DNA from: Chara braunii
Taxonomy: Eukaryota; Streptophyta; Charophyceae; Charales; Characeae
DNA: 26,968 nucleotides
Assembly (NCBI GenBank): GCA_003427395.1
Contig: BFEA01000054.1
Span: 3,292,065-3,319,032, forward strand
Direction: 5' to 3'
The notes beneath the pieces were generated by a model, which ran no database searches, was not told the origin of the DNA, and saw only the letters and a list, made by a program, of their open reading frames with translations. The position numbers were made by a program, and so were the translations under genes. Below, piece by piece: positions 1 to 9,032 of this stretch; position 1 is the stretch's first letter, and each line of letters begins with the position of its first letter.

Positions 1-139
1 GAGCAGAGACTGCTGATGTTCATAGGGGGAGGGGACCGGAGGGGAGGCACAGTGACTGGCCCATCGAAGAAGCTCGGTCCTGATGCTACTGGCTGGCCCC
101 TGGCCGGTATCGCCCACCTGCTGTAGCAGGTATCGCACC

Positions 140-223
140 TGCTGGTGGGTGCAGCTCCCGCATGCTCCCTCGTTGGAGCCTTGAGCACGGATGTGGCTGC
201 TACGGGGTTCCCCATAATACTAT
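140..223. repeat. Dispersed direct repeat, copy 1
   Basis: An 84-bp segment beginning TGCTGGTGGGTGCAGCTCCC recurs at 935-1018 with about three substitutions. Function unknown. Copy 1 runs directly into the hairpin repeat at 219-274 and copy 2 does not, so the two repeats are separable units. Confidence 0.85.
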
Positions 224-274
224 AATGACACTAAAAAAAGGCCTGAAAGGCCGTCCTGTCCAGATTTGACAGGT
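219..274. repeat. Short two-hairpin dispersed repeat, copy 1
   Basis: About 56 bp starting ACTATAATGACA, followed by an A-run and two small inverted repeats: GGCCTGAAAGGCC and CCTGTC-(loop)-GACAGG. Near-identical copies occur at 2158-2212 and, inside the artefactual duplicate, at 15812-15866. The preserved hairpins suggest a structured repeat end. The family is not recognised. Confidence 0.8.
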
Positions 275-311
275 TAGGCCTGAAAAGGAGGATTTTTTCA
301 ATGGGGCGAGG

Positions 312-356
312 GACCTGATTTCCAGCAGGTGGCAGGTGCTGCTCCCCACCAATAGG
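312..356. repeat. Repeat fragment shared with 13240-13277
   Basis: A TTTCCAGCAGGT block followed by GCTCCCCACCAATAG occurs here and at 13240-13277, the second copy being about 7 bp shorter in the middle. Probably remnants of one unidentified transposon family on both sides of the LTR element. Confidence 0.6.
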
Positions 357-728
357 ATGGATCTTTTCTTTTCCGAAAGAAAAAAAAGGGAAAGTTAAAA
401 GGAGGTCGTGCAATCCCTCCATCACATCATGGATGAGCCCATGTCTGCTGTTTTAAAGATAAATTTGATGCTTTTTTTTTTGTTGTTGTTATTTGATGCT
501 TTGCACGATCGTGTATTTTGGGTTTTGAGTACTTTTTTCAACGTGGCCACACACTGTGGCCGTGAGATTTTCACATTGGAGTGCAGGGACCCGTTTACTC
601 TCGAAACCGGAACTAGACCCCTCCTCAAGTGGGCCACGGCCCGCAGTTGTTCTTTTTTTGAAAAACCCCTTCCCCCTTTATTTAAAATTATTTCCTGGGC
701 CCAGTTGGCACAGCCCCCGGAGCCAAGT

Positions 729-875
729 CCCACTAGCAGGGTTGAGTTTCCTCAAAGCCTGAATCTGGACGTGTTCGTGGAGATGTGCGGTGGAGGAAAC
801 TCAAATGCCATTTCTGCACATTTCGTCAAACACGTCCAGATTCAGGCATTGAGGAAATGCAACGCTCCTAGTGGT
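729..875. mobile_element. Foldback (MITE-like) element A
   Basis: Two long imperfect inverted arms (about 729-788 and 815-875) enclose a loop of about 26 bp. The arms share the perfect core CCTGAATCTGGACGTGTT and its complement, with tips CCACTAG and CTAGTGG. It has no coding capacity. The same core recurs in the foldback at 14783-14954, so this is a small family of non-autonomous elements. A target duplication could not be fixed by eye. Confidence 0.75.
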
Positions 876-934
876 ATTGAAAGAATGGTATGATGTCTGG
901 TATTTGTTTGAAGTTCAAAATCAGGAACCGACAA

Positions 935-1018
935 TGCTGGTGGGTGCAGCTCCCGCATGTTCCCTCGTTGGAGGCTTGAGCACGGATGTGGCTGCTACGG
1001 GGTTCCCCGTAATACTAT
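935..1018. repeat. Dispersed direct repeat, copy 2
   Basis: Same length and orientation as 140-223. It lies just after the foldback element at 729-875. Confidence 0.85.
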
Positions 1019-1827
1019 TGCAATGACTTGCTGATTTCTGCTGCCGAGATTGACTGCGAGGCTGTACACTAACCTAGAGGGTTAGATTCATAATTTTGTT
1101 TGGCTGAGGGCTAACCGAGAGACCTGCCTGTGAGGAAATTCGTGAGGGACAGATCTGCAATTCCGGGAAAAATACAGGCGCGGTACTAACCCGAATTCCT
1201 ACAGCTACCCTAACTGCCTATAGCAGGCCTGGGCTACCCCTAGGACAGACAGGCCCTAAGTGGCCTATTCTGCTAGACGGTCCTATAGCCTATAGCCGGG
1301 TCCGGTAGAGGCCGAGAGGCCGAAACAGCAGCGGTACATGTCAGTCAGTCAGTCCGGTCTAGGTCTAGGCTAGAGTAGGAAGTCTATAAGGAGTTTGGAA
1401 AAGTTGGTTGAGGACTTTTGGCTTTTCATTTTTCGCGTGCAGCGTTCGGGGCCAACCAAGTTGTGCATCGCTGAAAGTCTACAGCGGCACCTGAGACTTC
1501 AGCTAGGTGATGGCAGCCATAGCCGGCCTCTGAGAGTTAGCCAGAGCTGGGGCTCTCTCAGCGCATCTGCCCTTGGAGCATCTGCAGGCGGCAGGGCTAT
1601 TTGGAGGCTCTTCCTTGGGTATTGGTGGATGCTGTTGCTGGCACCCTACTTCGCAGGGCCTCTGTAGCAGCCGGGCAGTCATAGCTGCCTTCTTCTTCGT
1701 CAGAGTGACTCATCGGCACTGAAGACTACATCGCTGTTCATGATCTTCATCTGGGTGTATGGCGCTGGCCTCTGGGAGGCTGTTTCAGTGCAGCGCTAGA
1801 CTCTGAGAGTGGAGTAGTGAGTGGACT
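1019..1827. other. Unassigned flank
   Basis: Unique-looking sequence with several TATAGCC and GTCAGTC short iterations (about 1275-1360). The longest plus-strand frame (1395-1667) has no family resemblance I can see. It could be host UTR, intron or old transposon, and I see no gene I would defend. Confidence 0.5.
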
Positions 1828-2157
1828 GTGTGGTACTGCGGGTGGCGAGACATTGGGTTGAACTCTGTAACGATAATTGGGGTTATGAGAGTTGAGTTGG
1901 CTCATCATCTGTGTCATATTCCAATTGTGATCTTCGCAGTGTCATNTTGTGATTGGTTGTTGGGAGTCTGTCAGAGAGAGAGAAACACTGTGTGTATTCT
2001 ACCCATCTGTGCATGGTTACTATTCCGCTGCTTATCTCCGGTCTGTGTGCAGTTGGGCTCTGTCTCCTCCTCCCCTTTGTCTCATGCATGTATGGGCGTG
2101 TGGGAGTTCTTCTGTGTGTGAGTGGCAAACAAATTGTCAGACAACCAAGTTCATAAC

Positions 2158-2212
2158 ACTATAATGACAATAAAAAAGGCCTGAAAGGCCGTCCTGTCCA
2201 GATTTGACAGGT
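2158..2212. repeat. Short two-hairpin dispersed repeat, copy 2
   Basis: Matches 219-274 apart from one fewer A and a C/A change, with both small inverted repeats preserved. It ends about 80 bp before the U6-like sequence. Confidence 0.8.
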
Positions 2213-2289
2213 AATTATTGGTTGGGCTTAAAGAATTAGCCTTTAAAGAAAAGAAAAAGAAAAAAGAAAAAAAAGAGTCTCCATCTGTG

Positions 2290-2363
2290 GTGTCCTCGGG
2301 GACATTTGTTAAAATTTGGAAAATAGTAAAATACAGAGAAGAGTAGCATGGCTCCTGCACAAG
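2290..2363 (+). pseudogene. U6 snRNA-like sequence, 5' part (interrupted)
   Basis: The sequence follows spliceosomal U6 snRNA: a 5' hairpin GTCCTCGGGGACAT, then TTAAAATTTGGAA, then the diagnostic ACAGAGA box (2332-2338) continuing AGAGTAGCATGG and CTCCTGCACAAG. U6 pairs with the 5' splice site through the ACAGAGA box. The copy carries changes unlike functional U6 (a G in the AGATTAGCATGG segment, C-to-T and G-to-A changes, extra bases before the box). It is broken by the LTR element at 2364, and the sequence resumes at 12739. I see no plant-type upstream element or well-placed TATA box, so it is called a pseudogene or retro-copy. Confidence 0.78.
2359..2363. repeat. Target-site duplication ACAAG, left
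   Basis: ACAAG directly precedes the TG of the 5' LTR and is repeated directly after the CA of the 3' LTR at 12739-12743. Five bases is the usual duplication length for Ty3/gypsy integrases. Confidence 0.92.
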
Positions 2364-2499
2364 TGTAGCGAACCTCTGGTTGGCCTGTGAGACCAGCCCC
2401 TTGGCCTGTTCTCACAGGCCTGTGTTGTATTCGGGGTAGTCCTGTCCAGGCCGGTACTTCTGTCGGTACCAGCCAGTCCAGTCCAGTCCAGTCAGTTCG

Positions 2500-2515
2500 C
2501 TGGGGTATACCCCAG
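2500..2515. promoter_or_regulatory. 16-bp perfect palindrome in the LTR
   Basis: CTGGGGTATACCCCAG is its own reverse complement. It is unchanged in the 3' LTR although neighbouring bases differ. A palindrome of this size in an LTR upstream region could be a dimeric protein-binding site; that role is inference. Confidence 0.5.
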
Positions 2516-2600
2516 CTGTTCACAAGAGGTTGATGGGGTCGTAAGAAGTGCACTCTATAGATTGGTGTGAAGTGTTGTTAAAATGACTGTCTGGTTTTCT

Positions 2601-2607
2601 TATAAAT
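2601..2607 (+). promoter_or_regulatory. Candidate LTR TATA box
   Basis: TATAAAT lies about 185 bp before the LTR end, inside the 131-bp segment that the 3' LTR lacks. It is the best TATA match I noticed in the LTR. The transcription start is not visible from sequence. Confidence 0.4.
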
Positions 2608-2791
2608 GGGCCTGAAAAACGGGTGCTCGGTTAACCTGCTCTCCAGCTGTTGTCTGTTTTCCGGATCATTCTACATTCGCACATCTTGGAGTACTAGCGT
2701 GGGAGCTGCGCTGTGCCATCTCGCTTCCCCTTCATCCTCCATCTCCATCTCTGTCCCAGGCGGAGCACCACACCTGGCGGGTCCGCCACAC

Positions 2792-2803
2792 TGGTATCAG
2801 AGC
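2792..2803 (+). promoter_or_regulatory. Primer-binding site, initiator tRNA-Met
   Basis: TGGTATCAGAGC, one base after the 5' LTR, is the classic plant retrotransposon site complementary to the 3' end of initiator tRNA-Met, which primes minus-strand DNA synthesis. Its position and 12-base match fix the LTR boundary. An artefactual second copy is at 16446-16457. Confidence 0.93.
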
Positions 2804-3214
2804 GGGAACGCTCCCCGCTCGCACCCGCCACACCGCACAGCAGGGAAAACAGCAAAACCCGACAATGGGTTTTTTCGATGTTTGCAGCGGAAAACAGCGG
2901 GAAAATTTGAGAAAACGCGCAGCAGCAAGGAGCGCCACGTGGCGCGAAAAGAGAAGCGGCGTCATGACGCATGCACGCCAAGGCCAAGGTCGCCGCACAC
3001 ACACGCGCCACGTGCCCACGCTGCCTTGCTGCCCCGCCCCGCCCCCGGATTTTATATTATCAAGATCCGGGATGTACTCTGCCACCAGGGTTTGAACCTG
3101 GGCAGCTGCTGGCTATGTGCGTGCGTAGCTGCTGCCATAACACACTCGCCACAGTGTGCCTATGGCTTTGTAGTACGGCGCGCAGCTGTTAACGAGATGC
3201 GTGCCAGCTATTTA

Positions 3215-3294
3215 CCCCCCCCCCCCCCCCCCCNNNCCCCNNNCCCNCCAGNCCCNCNTTTTCCCCCCCCCCCCCCCCCCTCCTCCCCCCCGTG
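3215..3294. other. Poly(C) tract with undetermined bases
   Basis: A run of cytosines broken by scattered N characters and a TTTT. Base calls are unreliable here, and length and sequence should be treated as unknown. The duplicate copy diverges at the same place (after 16873) and runs into a 77-N gap, so both assemblies failed at one homopolymer. Confidence 0.85.
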
Positions 3295-4104
3295 ACTGTT
3301 GCTGCCTGCGCACGTGGCCATCTGCAGTGGCACGTGGCCATCTGCAGTGCCACGTGGCAGCTTACTATGGAACTGAAGACCCCCTTGCTCAGGGGGCTGC
3401 TCTACACTAGTGAGGGTCTGCTCACACAGCATACCCTGGATCTACAGATCTGCAGTACTGCCACTAGGGACTGATCAAGATCTCAGCCCCCTCTTTCCTT
3501 CAGCTGGCTTGCGGCAGCAAAGGCCAAGACCCTCCTGGTCTTGGTATACCTTGTGCCCTTTGAGACACCAAGGGCCATGTATCTTCCCTCTCTCTTCCCT
3601 CTCCCTACTAACCCACTTTCTCTACCTTTTTCCTCTTCTGCCTCACTCACTTCCTTCTAAACACTCTCACCACTCATACCCCCCTCCCCACTCCGCCTTT
3701 TCTCCCACCACCCACTATTTTACTCTACTTTATTCATTTATTTTATTTTCTTTCTCCTCTTTTCTCTTCGCTTCTTGATCCCTCCCCACCTTTCCCTTCC
3801 CTTTTTCTCCCATTCTCTCACCCTTCTCTCCCACTTCACTTTTTTTCTCTCTCTCACCTATTTCTCCCCTTTCTCCTTCACTTCTTCATTCCCCTTCCCC
3901 CCATCTTCAAAATTTTCTTTTTTTCTTCTTTTTATCTTTCTTTTGATTTATATTTCCTCCTTTTTTCAAAAACTCGAATTATTTTATTCCCCACCCTCTT
4001 TTCTCATTTTGTGATTTCTTTCATTTTATTTTTATTTTATTCTGAAAATTCGAATTTCTTCGCGGCACCCTTAAATCTGATTAGGAGTTAATCATTCTTA
4101 CTTT

Positions 4105-4495
4105 CGGCATACATTCCGACCCCGTGGGGGTAACGAAGTGCTGCCGTAATCTTCTGTTTTTCTTTCACTTAGTCTTTTCAGCACATTTTGACCCCTTGGG
4201 GGTAGCGAAGTGCTGGCAAAATCTCCTCATTTTACTTAGCCTTTCTTCTTGACGGCACACTTCGACCCCATGGGGATAACGAAATGCTGCCAAAATTTTT
4301 GAAAAATCAGACACTTCATTTCTTTCCACCTCCTCATCTACTTATTTATTTATTTATTTATTTATTTATTTTTTATTTCTTTATTTATTTTCTGAAATTT
4401 TTAATTTTTGGCATTTTGAAACTTTGTGTGCTTATCTTCGTTGCTCCTTTCCCTTGGCACATTCTTGACCCATGGGGGGTACGGAAATGCTGTCG
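4105..4495 (+). repeat. Four-copy hairpin repeat in the leader
   Basis: A unit of about 40 bp occurs four times with drift: 4105-4146, 4179-4216, 4253-4291 and 4455-4495. The pattern is GGCACA-TTCGACCC-YNTGGGGGTAACGAARTGCTGCC. Each unit can fold: the outer arms pair (CGGCA/TGCCG in unit 1, CAGCAC/GTGCTG in unit 2) and an inner CCCC/GGGG pairs around a 2-base turn. Changes between copies often keep the outer pairing. Spacing is about 74, 74 and 202 bp. The units lie in the untranslated leader of the retrotransposon on its sense strand, so an RNA role is plausible but unproven. Confidence 0.75.
4337..4388. repeat. (TTTA)n microsatellite
   Basis: Tandem TTTA units with some TTTC and TTTT variants between hairpin units 3 and 4. 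A second TTTA array lies at about 4583-4628. Confidence 0.85.
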
Positions 4496-4582
4496 AAATT
4501 TCCAAAAAAAAAATAATAATAATAATTTATTATTATTTTTAACTATACTATTTCTCTCTTCACATTATGTTTACTTATTTCT

Positions 4583-4628
4583 TTAATTATTTTATTTATT
4601 TATTTATTTATTTATTTTTATTTATTTT
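4583..4628. repeat. (TTTA)n microsatellite
   Basis: Second array of ATTT/TTTA units in the leader after the fourth hairpin unit, in AT-rich context. Confidence 0.8.
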
Positions 4629-4803
4629 TCAAAATTTTACTGTTTATTTATTTTTTCCCCCGCCTCCCCCCCATGCTTGCTATTTAATTTTATTAATTAG
4701 GTCACCGGTACCCTACCCTAACCACTCAAACCCCGGTTAGGGTTTTTTTAGGGTTTAGGGTTTTCCTAACCCCCCCCCAACTCCCCCTTTCCATTCAGGC
4801 ACC

Positions 4804-6982
4804 TTGGATCCGAACCACCCCTTCCCCTTTGACGGCGTCCGCGCTCGATTTACTAGTGTCACCCGTCGCCTTCTATCGCAGACCTCCCCCTACGCCCTCC
4901 GCTCACGCGGACCTGCCCCGGCCCTCTCTAGTCCGGCCCGTTACCTCCCCATGGCCGACGGCGTGTCCCAAGCTGCCGAGGCGGTGACGACCTCGGCATC
5001 GGGCTCCACACCCGTGCCGACGGACCAGGGCGATCATCCCCAGGGGGATCTGCACACCCTCATCACCTCCCTCCTTGCGCCCTTACAGGCACAGGTGGCG
5101 ACTCTTGCCGCCGGTCTGCGGCAACTCCAGAGACCGCCCTTTCTCTCCTCACTCTCTCTCTTCTCCTGGCTCCCAATCTGGGTCCCCCGTCTTTCGACAT
5201 GGTGGCCAAAGCGGAGCTTCCTCCTCTACCGCCCCCGACCCGGCCATCCCGGTGACCGTCCACGCTCCTAGCGTGACGGCCCCCACGGGCCAGGCCCTCC
5301 CCCACTCTACGGCCGCACCCGCCCAGATTCCGGTCACTATGGCCACGAGACCACAACCCGCTGCCGTGGTCTCAACTTTTTTAGGTGCCCCGCTTCTCCC
5401 TCTCCTTCGCACGACTGCAACGCCACCTGGCTCTCCCCCCTGTAGGATGCCCTGTGCCGCTCGTGCGTCCACTTCCCCCACTCTTCCTCCTGCCACTCCT
5501 CACTCGATCTATGTTCGACGTCTCGAGGACGAGCTTGCCCAGACCCGGGCCGACCTCGCCCTCTTACGCCTTCAGCCACCCCTACCCTCACAAGTGGTCA
5601 CGCCTTCGAGCGCACTCCCTTCTTCCTCTCCTCTTCCTTCCATGCAGGCTCGCTTCCCTCGCCCTGCACCCTATCCATCCCCAGCCTACCTTCTTCCTAT
5701 TCCCTCGGTTGTTGTGACCTCTTCTACCGCAGCTCCCTCGCAGCCTGTTGTGGTTGCCCCCGCGGCTCCCCCATGCGGCCCGGACGTACAGTCAGTTGTG
5801 CCCCTTTCTCTAGGACCTGCGCCGAATTACTCCGTCGCAGCACAGGCCTCTGCTCCTCGATCCCCTCGCCGCCAAAACGGTGGCGCACCACTCGTCCGCT
5901 TGGCGGACATCGCCTTGTACGACGGTACAGAGATACGCGTGTCTCGGTGGCTGCAAACTGCCACCCGCACGCTCCGGCTCATGGGCGCCCCACTTGACAC
6001 GTAGGTGGGTCACCTCTCCACGCGCCTGCGTGGTGGTCCTTTCGACGCCTATGAGGATTTCTACGGGCACTCCCTTCGTGAGGGTCGGACCCCGATCTTC
6101 ATGGATTTTCAGGCGTTCCTCGAGGACCGCTTCGGAGCCCGACATGAGCTCACTGACGCCTTCGAGCGCGTCGTCAACACACGCTGGTCCGGCTCTGGTG
6201 GCGTTGTCGGCCTCGACCATCACATCCAGGTCTTTCGGGATGCCCGCCTCATTTGTGATGTGGCGTTCCTCCCTGAGGTTGCCCTCATCGACCGTTTCTT
6301 AGCCAACCTTCCCCTTGAGTACCGCTCCGAGTTATGGCGATATGAGTTCACATCGGCCCCGTTGGCCTATGAGGCCGCCAGGACCCATCAGCAGATGCGG
6401 GCCCGTCTTCACCCCACTTCCTCCTCCTAGCCTCAGCGTACTGGCTACGTCCCCTCTTCCTCTCAGGGCACCTCCCAGCGCCGCTCCCCCTTCCGCGGCC
6501 GCCCCCGCCATTCCGCGCACCAGGGCCGCCACTTCTCGTGCCGCTTCAGCACGCTCGAGTATGGTGAGCAGGACGATGTTGCCCCGCTGTCTCCTGAGGG
6601 TGACCATAGCGACGACCTCAACCTCGGCGAGGCCGTCCACTACCACCTGGAGAACTCTACTCTCCCTATGGACAAGCGCCTCCAGCTCATCCTCTCCACC
6701 CTCTCCCGGGCACGCAGCCGCTCTGGTCACGTTGGCGCGTTGCGCCCCGAGGTCCATCATCAGGACCTCCCTCAGGGCTTTGTCCTTCCTCGCAGTGTCC
6801 TTTCCTCAGAGGAGCGCGCAACCATTTTCGATCGGCGTGGGTGTTTGCGATGCCGCCAGGACGGTCATACCTCCTCCCGGTGCCCTTACACCGCCGCCCT
6901 CGACCGCCACTCCGTTAACCATTCCCGCCAGCGTCGTGCTCAGTCCCCCACTGGCGCCTCGCATTCCCGCGGCACCTCCTAG
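4804..6982 (+). pseudogene. gag: gag (capsid-nucleocapsid), broken
   Basis: Gag forms the virus-like particle and binds element RNA. The reading starts in frame 1 at a TTG codon (4804) that may be a mutated ATG; the first real ATG in frame is 4951 (MADGVS...). Near 5127 the frame shifts to frame 2 and stays there to 6982. The N-terminal third is Pro/Ser/Ala-rich with a short helical patch (RRLEDELAQTRADLALLRL, near 5517). The retrotransposon-gag capsid domain spans about 5900-6420 (LYDGTEIRVSRWL... to FLANLPLEYRSEL). An intact CX2CX4HX4C zinc knuckle lies at 6842-6883 (CLRC, H, C). In-frame TAG stops fall at 6002 and 6428, each one C-to-T change from CAG. Damage: one frameshift and two stops. 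Confidence 0.88.
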
Positions 6983-7018
6983 CCACAGTGCAGCGTACAC
7001 CTGCGCCTTCCTCAATAG

Positions 7019-7750
7019 TTGGCTTCCCAACATCTTCATCGCAGTTCGAGCCTCTCGCTACTCGAGCTGAGGTGTCGCAGGACCCGACAGAGTGTACTCA
7101 ACCCTTTGTCGCAGTACCGTCTGCGCCTCCGCAGACCACCGTCTCCCGTAGTACCCCTCCACGACTACCGACGCGTCGAGCTATTCGCTCAGCCCGTTGC
7201 AGCAAGCAGCGAGGATCTTTTGTCCTCTCTTCTGGACTTGAGCATGCTCCAGGCTCGTCAAAAGTAACTCACCCTCCATGTCGCTGCACTACGTCGCCTT
7301 CTCACCATCCTCTCTGACCTTGATCGCACCCTCCCAATCATTCCAGTACGATTGGGGACCTCCACGAGGGTGTACTCAGCGTTGTGGGATTCCGGTTCTC
7401 AGGGCGACTTCATTCACCCACGTGTGGTGAAAAAAGCCCGCTTACCCACGACAGGGTCTTCGACTCTCATCTCTGTTACCCTAGGGGATGACAAGACCCA
7501 ACGCTTCTTCGATCAGACGGTCACCGACCTCCCTTTCTTTCTTACTCTCGAGCCGACTGACCGTTCCTCCGGCGTCACGTCACCACCGCTCTTCTGCACA
7601 TTTCGATGTGATGGAGACGGGGTACGACTTCATTCTCGGTACTCCGTGGTCTCGTCGGTTTCGCAGCACCGAGGCCGATTGGGTGACCAACACTCTCGTT
7701 TTCAAAATGAAGTGTGGATAGACGTATCGCGTACCTTTCATAGGTACCAC
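7019..7750 (+). pseudogene. pol: pol: aspartic protease region, broken
   Basis: The retropepsin-type protease cleaves the Gag-Pol precursor. In frame 2, after a linker with a TAA stop at 7265 (one change from CAA), the active-site segment ALWDSGSQGDFIHP follows (about 7379-7420), with the catalytic Asp in D-S-G. The family more often has DSGA. The second conserved protease segment, YDFILGTPW (about 7623-7649), is in frame 3, so a frameshift lies between about 7560 and 7600. A TAG stop at 7719 follows. The enzyme is dead as it stands. Confidence 0.82.
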
Positions 7751-7790
7751 CGCGACACCACGCCCCGACCCTCCTCCCCCGGAGCCTTCC

Positions 7791-9032
7791 TTGCCCACAT
7801 CATCTCCTACTATCACCGTCACCTCGCCTCGGCAGTTCGCTCACTTCATCCGACAGGACGACGTCACCTTCTTTATTGTGAACGTTACGGATCTCTTGCA
7901 CTATGATCCACCCTGTCCCGACGCTGAGCTCATCTCTCTGGAGCCCGATCCTCCTTCTATCTCCATGGCTCCCATCTCTACTTCCCTCCCTCCGCTGTCT
8001 GTCGAGTCCACCCCGCCATCGCGTGCTGACGTTGACGCTGAAGAACTCGCACGCTATACGGCCGACCTGGAGCCCGCAATTCGTGACCTCATTCGAGAGT
8101 ACCACGACGTTTTCCCATCGTCGTTCTTGTACGCTGGCACCCCACCGATGCGCGACGTCGAACATTCCATCCACCTTGTGCCTGACTATCGTGTTCACCA
8201 CCAGACACCCTACAGACTCTCGATCCCCGAGACCACCGAACTCAAGCGTTAGCTTGAGCAGCTCCTGAGACTGGGTTTGATTAAACCCAGCAACTCCCCG
8301 TGGGGTGAGCCCGTCCTCTTTGCTCGCAAAGCGGATGGAATTCTCCGTCTCTGCATCGACTATCGCGGTCTCACCGCTACACGGTTAAAAACAGTTATCC
8401 CATGCCTCATTCCGACAAGCTGTTTGACCGTCTGGCAGGCAACCGCTTCTTTACGAAGATTGATCTTCGTAGCGGTTACCATCAGATCCGCGTCGCTGCA
8501 GCGGACCAGCCGAAGACAGCGTTCCGATCGCGCTTCGTCCACTACGAGTTTACGGTGATGCCATTCGGCCTCACCAACGCACCCGCTACCTTCCAGAGGG
8601 CGATGAACAACATCTTCAGGGACATCCTAGAGCAGTACGTTCTCGTCTACGTCGACGATATCCTGTCTACAGTCGTACCCTTGAGGAGCATCTCAGACAC
8701 CTCCGCAACGTCCTTGACTGCTTGCTCAGACATGGCTTCTACGCCAAGCTGAGCGCCGCTTTGCCCAGCACAAAGTGGATTTCTTAGGACACTACGTGTC
8801 TGACCAGGGTCTCCACATGGATTATGCGAAGATGACTGCTATTGGGGAGTGACCCGTCCCCACATCCGCCAAGCATCTTCGCAACTTTCTAGGCCTTACC
8901 AGCTACTATAGTAATTTCATCCAGGGATACGGTAGGTATTCCTACGTCCTTACCTCCACCCTCCTCCGGAAGAACCCACCATGGGCTTGGACACCCCTCC
9001 ACGAGGACGCCTTTCGCGCCCTCAAGAAGACG
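7791..9032 (+). pseudogene. pol: pol: reverse transcriptase, broken
   Basis: The RT copies element RNA into DNA. N-terminal motifs are in frame 3: EYHDVFPSS, then (after a TAG at 8250, one change from CAG) [16 protein letters not shown] and [11 protein letters not shown] one-base loss near 8385 moves the reading to frame 2 for [41 protein letters not shown] and the catalytic YVDD box (8648-8659), all well preserved. Further shifts occur near 8666 and 8752, the latter returning to frame 3, where FLGHYVSDQGLH and HLRNFLGLTSYY follow. A TGA at 8850 replaces what is normally Trp. It has at least three frameshifts and two stops. Confidence 0.92.

Larger units (their letters stand above)
2364..2790 (+). 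repeat. 5' LTR (427 bp)
   Basis: Begins TGTAGCGAACC and ends GTCCGCCACA. Internal features: an 11-bp inverted repeat GGCCTGTGAGA/TCTCACAGGCC (2382-2392 with 2410-2420), iterated CCAGT units (about 2472-2492), a perfect 16-bp palindrome (2500-2515) and a TATA-like TATAAAT (2601-2607). It differs from the 3' LTR by a 131-bp segment (2521-2651) present only here, a 10-bp difference in the CCAGT array and a 13-bp segment missing here. Confidence 0.94.
1828..3219. repeat. Genomic original of the assembly duplication
   Basis: These 1392 bases reappear at 15482-16873 at a constant offset of 13654. The only difference I saw is an N at 1946 that is G at 15600. The block covers flank, the U6 5' part, the left target duplication, the whole 5' LTR, the primer-binding site and the start of the leader. 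Because host flank and target duplication are copied along with the LTR, the second copy is the same locus assembled twice and not a second insertion. This copy sits in continuous context and is taken as the true one. Confidence 0.93.
2804..4803 (+). other. Retrotransposon leader (long untranslated region)
   Basis: About 2 kb between primer site and gag with no defensible ORF. From left to right: GC-rich sequence to 3214; a cytosine tract with undetermined bases (3215-3294); three ACGTGGC(C/A) iterations (about 3310-3358); a pyrimidine-rich tract (about 3560-4080); four hairpin repeats (4105-4495); TTTA microsatellites; and a short patch of TTTAGGG-like words (about 4735-4765) just before gag. 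Long leaders are common in this group and normally hold packaging and dimerisation signals, which cannot be placed here. Confidence 0.7.

Noticed and set aside
408-893. 161-codon plus-strand frame
   Set aside because: It crosses T-runs and the whole foldback element at 729-875; no domain and no coding bias that I can see.
3085-3101. tRNA-like T arm on the minus strand (CCAGG-TTCAAAC-CCTGG)
   Set aside because: Only the T arm is visible; I could not find a matching D arm, anticodon arm or acceptor stem nearby.
2606-3295. 229-codon plus-strand frame (and its copy at 16260)
   Set aside because: It starts inside the LTR, crosses the primer site and ends in poly(C) with N; no domain, and it is non-coding leader.
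4711-4780. Interstitial telomere (TTTAGGG words)
   Set aside because: Only two or three imperfect words in a T/G/C-rich leader; too short to call a telomeric array.
5063-5591. Antisense frames across gag
   Set aside because: Shadows of GC-rich, proline-rich gag coding sequence.
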